Shown: one piece after another, positions 20,694 through 25,000 of the stretch | Layout: the number at the start of each line of letters is the position of its first letter | Numbering within the stretch: position 1 is the first letter of the stretch | Assembly: GCA_905221605.1 (NCBI GenBank) | Contig: CAJNDS010000036.1 | Coordinates: 822,690-847,689 of the forward strand | Source: Symbiodinium natans | Taxonomy: Eukaryota > Sar > Dinophyceae > Suessiales > Symbiodiniaceae | Reading direction: 5' to 3' | DNA: 25,000 nucleotides | Position numbers and translations under genes: made by a program | The notes under the pieces: model-generated | The model's database searches: none | What the model was told of the DNA's origin: nothing | What the model saw: the letters and a program-made list of their open reading frames with translations, nothing else

Positions 20694-20925
20694 AACCCTA
20701 AATCCTAAACCCTAAAACCCTAAAACCCTAAAACCCTAAAACCCTAAAACCCTAAAACCCTAAAACCCTAAAACCCTAAAATCCTAAATCCTAAAACCCT
20801 AAAACCCTAAAACCCTAAAACCCTAAAACCCTAAAACCCTAAAACCCTAAAACCCTAAAACCCTAAAACCCTAAAACCCTAAAACCCTAAAACCCTAAAA
20901 CCCTAAACGCTAAACCCTAAACCAT
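20694..20925 (+). repeat. CCCTAAAA 8-base telomere-like array
   Basis: About 24 units of CCCTAAAA (one extra A), nearly uniform, with one small interruption around 20781. It is the only array here with this unit. Confidence 0.94.
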
Positions 20926-20981
20926 CAGGAGCCAACCCCACACCCCCCCCTCCCAACGACCCAGAAGGCGACAGGCTGCAG

Positions 20982-21070
20982 GAGCATTGTTCGGCACCGT
21001 GCCCGTCGGCTCCTACGCGTCGCATCCGAGATCACATCCCACAATTCCTCCCCCAACTTCCTACTCGCAT
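20982..21070 (+). CDS. Exon, Pro/Ser-rich, unknown protein
   Basis: Acceptor acaggctgcag; the frame includes ALFGTVPVGSYASHPRSHP and TIPPPTSYSH, a linker-like composition. Possible donor CAT|GTCGAG at 21071. C-rich arrays lie on both sides. Confidence 0.5.
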
Positions 21071-21082
21071 GTCGAGATTCTA

Positions 21083-21175
21083 AACCCTAAACCAAACCCC
21101 AAACCCCAAACCCCAAACCCCAAACCCCAAACCCCAAACACTAAACCCCAAACCCCAAACACTAAACCCCAAACC
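21083..21175 (+). repeat. CCCCAAA array
   Basis: About thirteen units, nearly all CCCCAAA with two CACTAAA variants: another locally uniform variant. Confidence 0.92.
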
Positions 21176-21495
21176 TGAATCCCACATCCTAAACCCGAAA
21201 CCCTACACCCAAAACCCCGCAGCTCTAGGCACTTGGACCAGCACACTGCTCAAACCATAGAACCTCACACCGGAGACCCCAGCAGCCCGAAACCCAAATA
21301 TCTCCTGAGCCCCTCAAGAAATCCTAAACTCTAAACCCAAACCCCTGAACAAAAACCCTGAAAACCTCAGAAACCCTGCAAAGAAGCTCCAAGCGAACAA
21401 AACCCCCAAACCCTAAACCCCATCTGCTTCCTCCCCAAGAAACCCTAAACCCAAAATCTTCATTAAACCCTGAACCCCAAGAAACCCTGCTCCTC
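21176..21495 (+). other. Degenerate C-rich intronic stretch
   Basis: Decayed CCCTAAA/CCCCAAA units in unique sequence. No exon seen. Confidence 0.5.
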
Positions 21496-21506
21496 CCCAA
21501 CGGGAG

Positions 21507-21586
21507 CCTCCCTTTCGAGCGCCATGAGCTTGGGCTGGCTGACAGAGAGCTCTCTCATCCCGAAGGAGCCCCTGGGCCCAGCCAGG
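21507..21586 (+). CDS. Exon with two good reading frames
   Basis: Acceptor aacgggag, donor CAGG|GTTTAGGG. One frame includes AMSLGWLTESSLIPKEPLG, the other PFERHELGLADRELSHPEG. Both are open across the block and both look like protein, so the phase must come from neighbouring exons or transcripts. G-rich array on the right. Confidence 0.58.
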
Positions 21587-21700
21587 GTTTAGGGTTTAGG
21601 GTTTAGGGTTTAGGGTTTAGGGTTTAGGGCTAGGGTTTAGGGTTCAGCGTAGAGGGTTTAGGGAATTTAGGGTTTGGGGAATTTCGGGTTTAGGGAATGT
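21587..21700 (+). repeat. TTTAGGG array
   Basis: Seven perfect units at the donor, then irregular units with TTTAGGGAA spacings. Confidence 0.9.
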
Positions 21701-21784
21701 AGGGTTCGGGGCTTGTAAGGGTTGTATGGTTTGGAGTTTTAGTGTCTTGAGTTTGAGGGTTTGGTCTTATGCCCTGTACCTAGA

Positions 21785-21906
21785 AGCATCCATGAATCAA
21801 CGAAGCTGCAAAGAAGGTTTAAGACCTATAGAGGCAAAGTCAATGGCCCTAGGCAGGATGAACTGCTGTGGCAGACACCTTGCGCAACATGGGGAAGTCG
21901 GCAGTG
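21785..21906 (+). CDS. Exon candidate, unknown protein
   Basis: After ctgtacctag the frame includes MNQRSCKEGLRPIEAKSMAL and GRMNCCGRHLAQHGE, with several Cys. Codon use is less GC-rich than most exons here. The donor is undecided (GTCGGC at 21897 or GTGTTT at 21905). Reversed array flanks. Confidence 0.42.
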
Positions 21907-21927
21907 TTTTTTGTGATACCCAAAATC

Positions 21928-21985
21928 CTAAACCCTAAACCCTAAACCCTAAACCCTAAACCCGAATCCCGAAACCCCAAACTAA
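21928..21985 (+). repeat. CCCTAAA array
   Basis: Seven C-rich units, the last ones degenerate. Confidence 0.88.
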
Positions 21986-21992
21986 ACCCCAG

Positions 21993-22073
21993 GCTTTCAG
22001 CCGCGCAGGCAGAAGACCCTTCAGAGGGATTGGAGCTCCGAGACCCCCGGCCTCTCCAAACCCAGAAGCGCGA
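21993..22073 (+). CDS. Exon, charged segment, frame ambiguous
   Basis: Acceptor aaaccccag (ends 21992). The preferred frame includes LSAAQAEDPSEGLELRDPR and PLQTQKREALKHPK. The other two frames are also open (RRQKTLQRDWSSETPGLS; AFSRAGRRPFRGIGAPR). No GT donor is near; GAA|GCCCTAAA would be a GC-type donor made of a C-rich repeat. Confidence 0.5.
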
Positions 22074-22114
22074 AGCCCTAAAACACCCTAAGATTCTAAA
22101 CCTTTCCCCCTGAC

Positions 22115-22200
22115 ATTAACATTAACCCCCTAATCTTAAATACTCCCAATTATGGCTATATTATAGTATATGGGGGGGGGTTAGTAATCTTAGGAGGGGA
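22115..22200. repeat. AT-rich fold-back
   Basis: ccccctaatcttaaatac and gttagtaatcttagg with tatagtatatg between them suggest a small inverted element with poly-G in it. Confidence 0.45.
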
Positions 22201-22250
22201 GGGGTGGAATATTAGGGAGGGGATTAAGCCTTAAATCTAAGTTTTGGAGC

Positions 22251-22364
22251 CATGGGCCCTTGGTATGGTCCCTTACCCTTCTTTATAGGGATCCGAAGAA
22301 CGGGCCCTTATTACATAGTGCATATAAGGGTTATATAACAAGGGACACAAATATTTGGGCCCAT
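22251..22364. mobile_element. MITE-like element, family D
   Basis: Termini catgggccc and gggcccat(a) are inverted. Inner pairs ggtcccttaccctt and aagggttatataacaagggac also match. About 114 bp, single copy in the window. Confidence 0.68.
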
Positions 22365-22382
22365 ACTTGGAACCCTAGACAA

Positions 22383-22450
22383 AACCCTAAACCCTAAACC
22401 CTACAATCTCGTCTCTAGGCCCCCCCCCCCCCCCCAAAAAAAAAAAAAGA
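22383..22450 (+). repeat. Short CCCTAAA run and a poly-C/poly-A junction
   Basis: Three C-rich units, then about 16 C followed by about 13 A at 22421-22450. The same C-then-A junction occurs at 8163-8190. Confidence 0.85.
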
Positions 22451-22539
22451 AACTAAACCCATAACATTCCAAGCTTTAAGCCACAAGTTTTAAGCTCTAA
22501 AACCCCAAGGAAAACCCTGAGCCCCCCACTCCTACTTAG

Positions 22540-22710
22540 GATTTGTTTTGCTCATATGCAGCCCAGGAAAATATTAAAACACAAAATTGTTCTTATAGGG
22601 GAGATAGTATTTTTGTTTATATAAGACCTTATTGAACACATTCTGTTTATACAAAAACAGTATGAAAAATATGGTTTGTCTTTACATTAAGGTTCTGAGG
22701 GAGTATCACC
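22540..22710. other. AT-rich element or insertion
   Basis: Clearly AT-rich compared with its surroundings (aaaatattaaaacacaaaattg, tttttgtttatataag, tgtttatacaaaaacag). The inner halves tttttgtttata and tgtttatacaaaaa are partly inverted. No reading frame supported. Confidence 0.42.
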
Positions 22711-22714
22711 TCAG

Positions 22715-22790
22715 GCCCAAGGCGATCAGCGGAGTCGGCGCGACTTCCCTGCGACTTGGGCGGATTTTTTGGGGGTGGGGGAAGATGAGG
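22715..22790 (+). CDS. Exon, unknown protein
   Basis: Acceptor tcacctcag, donor GAGG|GTTTAGGG. The frame includes DQRSRRDFPATWADFLGVG, well mixed. G-rich array on the right; on the left the usual C-rich array is replaced by the AT-rich element. Confidence 0.6.
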
Positions 22791-22830
22791 GTTTAGGGTT
22801 CAGGGTTTAGGGTTTAGGGTTTGGGGTTTA
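22791..22830 (+). repeat. TTTAGGG array
   Basis: Five G-rich units beginning at the donor. Confidence 0.88.
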
Positions 22831-22839
22831 GGGCTTCGG

Positions 22840-23055
22840 ACCCCTAATATAACCCCCCCCCCCCCAAATAGTAGGATTCCCCTTGTAGTAAGGATCCCAG
22901 GAAGGTACCCCTAGTCTCGGAAACCCCGCCCAACTTGGCGTTTAGGCGTTGAGGGGGTTAGGAGGTTGAGGGGTTTCCTACAAATCCAAACCCTGGGTGG
23001 GAATTCCAAAGCCTTGAGACTTGCCTTGGACCCTGAACCCAGTCCCTGATCCCTC
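22840..23055 (+). other. Intronic stretch
   Basis: A poly-C run (about 13 C near 22852), then ggtaccc-bearing text like family E, then unique sequence. No exon seen. Confidence 0.4.
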
Positions 23056-23140
23056 AGCCGTAAACCCCAAGCCCTAAACCCTAAACCCTCAGTCCCTAAA
23101 CCCTAAACCCAAAACCCTAAACCCTAAACCCTGTACCCCA
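23056..23140 (+). repeat. CCCTAAA array, degenerate
   Basis: About ten C-rich units left of the exon at 23158. Confidence 0.82.
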
Positions 23141-23157
23141 TACCCTCGGTCCCTTAG

Positions 23158-23256
23158 CCTCTATTTCGAAGAGATTTTGGGTGTTTTTGCTTTCGCGGTC
23201 ATTGTGCTGTGGGGATTCTGGAGGCTGGTGGCCCCCCCTGTTTCCATAGCCTCAGG
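23158..23256 (+). CDS. Array-bracketed exon, transmembrane-like segment
   Basis: The frame includes LYFEEILGVFAFAVIVLWGF then WRLVAPPVSIASG. About 18 hydrophobic residues followed by Arg fit a membrane helix. Acceptor ggtcccttag, donor CAGG|GTTGGT. C-rich array left, G-rich array right. May belong to the same membrane protein as the exon at 24322. Confidence 0.62.
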
Positions 23257-23279
23257 GTTGGTTGAAGGTCCAGGGTCCA

Positions 23280-23416
23280 GGGGTTCAGGGTTTAGGGTTG
23301 AGGGTTTAGGGTTGAGGGTTAAGGGTTTAGGAGTTCCGAGGTTGAGGGATTTAGGGTTTCAGGTTTGCAGGTTTGGGTTTAGGGATTTTGAGGAGGCTTA
23401 GGGTTCAGGGTTTAGG
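23280..23416 (+). repeat. TTTAGGG array, degenerate
   Basis: G-rich units with TTGAGGG and TTCAGGG variants. Confidence 0.82.
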
Positions 23417-23425
23417 GTCTTCTAG

Positions 23426-23490
23426 AAGTTTTCCGGGGTGACGCCTCCGCGCCAGTTGACGTGGAGACGCCTCGTTCTTCAAAATCGGCC
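23426..23490 (+). CDS. Exon, unknown protein
   Basis: Acceptor gtcttctag; the frame includes FRGDASAPVDVETPRSSK and reaches TGA at 23494, so a donor such as GTGTGACC at 23491 is needed. The usual C-rich left array is absent. Confidence 0.5.
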
Positions 23491-23646
23491 GTGTGACCTT
23501 GGTGACGATAAAGGAGCAGAAGAAGCACAAGTTTGCCTTAAGGAATCACTGGTGTCATCAAGAAGTTCCAGCTTGATCCCAGCGCGATCTTCTACCGGCT
23601 CTCTGACAAAGGTGAGCTGCTCGTGCTGTTCCGGGGACTTTAACGG
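23480..23646 (+). pseudogene. Possible frame-shifted gene fragment
   Basis: One frame carries IGRVTLVTIKEQKKHKFAL up to about 23540. One base out of phase, the text continues ITGVIKKFQLDPSAIFYRLS and DKGELLVLFRGL to TAA near 23644. Both halves look like one protein split by a single-base shift near 23542. A splice reading is also possible (acceptor cttaag at 23542, donor AAAG|GTGAGC at 23612). Family not recognised. Confidence 0.45.
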
Positions 23647-23803
23647 CGAAGACCTTGGCACCTTGTAGGGAGGCAATGCCAGGCTTGCTGAGAATCTGAC
23701 AGGCAACCACCAGGGGCGGAACCACTTTGTCAGGGTTCCTACCAGAGCTGGAGAACCTGTTCGTGGCTAGCTTTTGTACAGGCTCTTTTCCATGTAGAGT
23801 CAA
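23558..23803 (-). CDS. Minus-strand open frame, possible gene piece
   Basis: An ATG-started frame of about 80 codons. Includes NPDKVVPPLVVACQILSKPG and ASLQGAKVFAVKVPGTAR, protein-like up to about 23640, then poorer where it overlaps the + strand fragment. Only one of the two overlapping readings can be fully right. Confidence 0.35.
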   Translation of the reverse strand: MTLHGKEPVQKLATNRFSSSGRNPDKVVPPLVVACQILSKPGIASLQGAKVFAVKVPGTARAAHLCQRAGRRSRWDQAGTS

Positions 23804-24034
23804 GTTGTGTTGCTTCCTCTCAGTTTCAAGTTGAATCAGTGTTACCTTGTAGCCAGAGCTCCGTTGTATGGGGGACTCTCTACACTACCGGCCCTTCTGG
23901 TAGCACTACATCAAAGGCCCGTACTACACTAGGAGCTTCAAAAAAGGGACGATAAGCTAGGGAACCTTCCAGATATGTAAAACGGTGTGCCGTTTGGTTC
24001 AACGGTTGAGAGCTTTGGTTTAGGGCTCAGCGGG
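23804..24034 (+). other. Unique sequence without a gene call
   Basis: No arrays and no good exon. A mirrored ccagagctcc-type text and gccagagct occur, but no clear element. Confidence 0.35.
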
Positions 24035-24120
24035 TAAACCCTAAACCCTAAACCCTAAACCCTAAACCTTAAACCCTAAACCCTAAACCCTAAATCCTAG
24101 ACCCTAAACCCCTCAACCCC
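24035..24120 (+). repeat. CCCTAAA array
   Basis: About eleven C-rich units with a few CCTTAAA/CCTAGAC variants. Confidence 0.88.
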
Positions 24121-24140
24121 AAAACCCGGCCTCTGCCGAG

Positions 24141-24207
24141 GCTGAACTTGCAGGCCGTTGTGTACGAGCGGGAGCGGCGAGGCAATGTTCCCTCAGTCGG
24201 GGCCTTG
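24141..24207 (+). CDS. Array-bracketed exon, unknown protein
   Basis: The frame includes LNLQAVVYERERRGNVPSVG and ends at TTG|GTAGGG. Acceptor ctgccgag (24140) or cttgcag (24153). C-rich array left and G-rich array right. Confidence 0.62.
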
Positions 24208-24220
24208 GTAGGGTTTGTGG

Positions 24221-24316
24221 GGTTTAGGGTTTAGGGTTTAGGGTTTAGGGTTTAGGGCTTAGGGTTTAGGGTTAAGGGTTTAGGGTTGAGGGTTGAAGGA
24301 GGGTTTAGGGTTTAGA
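24221..24316 (+). repeat. TTTAGGG array
   Basis: About thirteen G-rich units with CTTAGGG and TTGAGGG variants. Confidence 0.9.
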
Positions 24317-24321
24317 AATAG

Positions 24322-24434
24322 CCTAATTTGTGCGGTGGTGGCGGTGGTGCTGATTCTTTGGCTCAGAGAGGCTTTAGTGAGGATGATGAACGTTGGGTTC
24401 ATAAACGGCTATATGGGCTGGTTGGGGCTGTTTG
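24322..24434 (+). CDS. Exon, transmembrane-like segment
   Basis: The frame begins LICAVVAVVLILWLREALVR and continues MMNVGFINGYMGWLGLF. One clear membrane helix followed by Arg-Glu, with a second hydrophobic stretch. Acceptor agaaatag, donor TTTG|GTGTAACC. Array flanks reversed (G-rich left, C-rich right). Confidence 0.55.
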
Positions 24435-24435
24435 G

Positions 24436-24780
24436 TGTAACCCTACCAAAGACCCTTAGCCCTAAACCAAATAAACCCTAAGCCCTAACCAAATAAACCC
24501 TACACCCTAAGCCCTTCACCCTGCTAAGTACGCCGTAGGTCCTCAGTTTAAATAAGCCTGCAACCCCTTTAAACCCTATCTCAAATCCATAAACCCTATA
24601 AGCCCTGTAGACATAAATCCTAAACTCTCTACGGGGATGCACCCTGTCTGAGACCCCAAACCCTAAGATAGCCGAAACCCTAAGCCCAAACACCCCTTCA
24701 AGCCCCCATTACCCCTAAACCCTAAACCCTAAACCCGAAACCCTAAGCCCTAAACCCCAAACCCCAAACCCCAAACCCTT
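24436..24780 (+). repeat. Degenerate CCCTAAA stretch ending in a CCCCAAA run
   Basis: C-rich decayed units over about 270 bp, then regular CCCTAAA/CCCCAAA from 24714 to 24778. Confidence 0.72.
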
Positions 24781-24801
24781 CAAGTCCCCAAACTCTAAAA
24801 G

Positions 24802-24861
24802 CTGGGCGCTGCTGCCCAGGCCAAGCGGCAGCGCATCATCGCCCCGGCCCCAAAGACAAGG
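24802..24861 (+). CDS. Array-bracketed exon, basic segment
   Basis: Acceptor ctctaaaag, donor AAGG|GTTTTGGG. The frame reads LGAAAQAKRQRIIAPAPKT, basic and Ala-rich. C-rich array left, G-rich array right. Confidence 0.62.
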
Positions 24862-24930
24862 GTTTTGGGTTTAGGGTTTTTGGGTTTAGGGTTTCGGGTT
24901 CAGGGTTTTATGATTTAGGGTTTAGGGTTC
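24862..24930 (+). repeat. TTTAGGG array
   Basis: G-rich units with TTTTTGGG and TTTCGGG variants, beginning at the donor; the intron runs on to the window end. Confidence 0.85.
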
Positions 24931-25000
24931 TAGGAGGGCTTTGCTTTGCTTTGAGGGCTCTTGAGCTTTCAGGTTTTGCAGGTTTGTTGCTAGGGTTTTG

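Noticed and set aside
21061-21246. Open frames over the CCCCAAA array (Pro-Lys-Pro-Gln or Gly-Val-Trp repeats)
   Set aside because: Pure translation of tandem repeats; seven-base units give a 21-base periodic peptide in any organism.
23990-24020. tRNA-like B-box text (ggttcaacggttgag)
   Set aside because: No A-box at the right distance and no cloverleaf could be drawn.
1-25000. The window as a chromosome end (true telomere or subtelomere)
   Set aside because: Arrays are short, in both orientations, and alternate with coding-like blocks across all 25 kb; a telomere would be one long array in one orientation. A subtelomeric location cannot be excluded from the window alone.

Overview
This looks like intron-rich nuclear DNA of a protist, most likely a dinoflagellate (Symbiodiniaceae or a relative). 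That assignment is an inference. It rests on very many short GC-rich exon-like blocks (about 30-150 bp), nearly all on the + strand, introns of a few hundred bp, no prokaryotic gene layout, and the plant/alveolate telomere motif TTTAGGG. Chromerids and green algae share the motif and cannot be excluded by reading alone. No gene in the window can be named with confidence.

The dominant feature is dozens of interstitial telomere-like arrays, and they are not random. In at least fifteen places a coding-like block is bracketed by (CCCTAAA)n on its left and (TTTAGGG)n on its right. An intron between two such blocks therefore starts with TTTAGGG units and ends with CCCTAAA units, so its pre-mRNA can fold end to end. 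Both splice sites often appear to be made from the repeat: donors read G|GTTTAGGG or AAG|GTTTGGGG, and acceptors read CCCTAAG|, CCCTAG| or CCCTCAG|.

Layout. 1-11.5 kb: + strand exon candidates separated by repeat-filled introns carrying small fold-back elements. 11.95-13.13 kb: a coding-dense block with no arrays and an open frame of nearly 200 codons. 13.3-16.7 kb: more array-bracketed exons. 16.9-18.5 kb: a repeat-free island with a minus-strand multi-exon gene candidate and an AT-rich, Cys-rich fragment with a likely frame break. 18.5-25 kb: array-bracketed + exons again, two of which encode a transmembrane-like segment (23158-23256, 24322-24434).

At least four families of small inverted-repeat (MITE-like) elements lie inside the introns: family A (about 100 bp, nine copies), B (four copies), C (two copies plus a relative) and D (one copy). 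A telomere-like array sits inside one family C copy.

Limits: exon ends are read by eye from AG/GT, frame openness and amino-acid texture. Phases between neighbouring exons agree in only a few cases, so I do not claim how many + strand genes the blocks belong to. Stops in frame at several block ends (7957, 11195, 13524, 19518) could be gene ends or misread exon ends.
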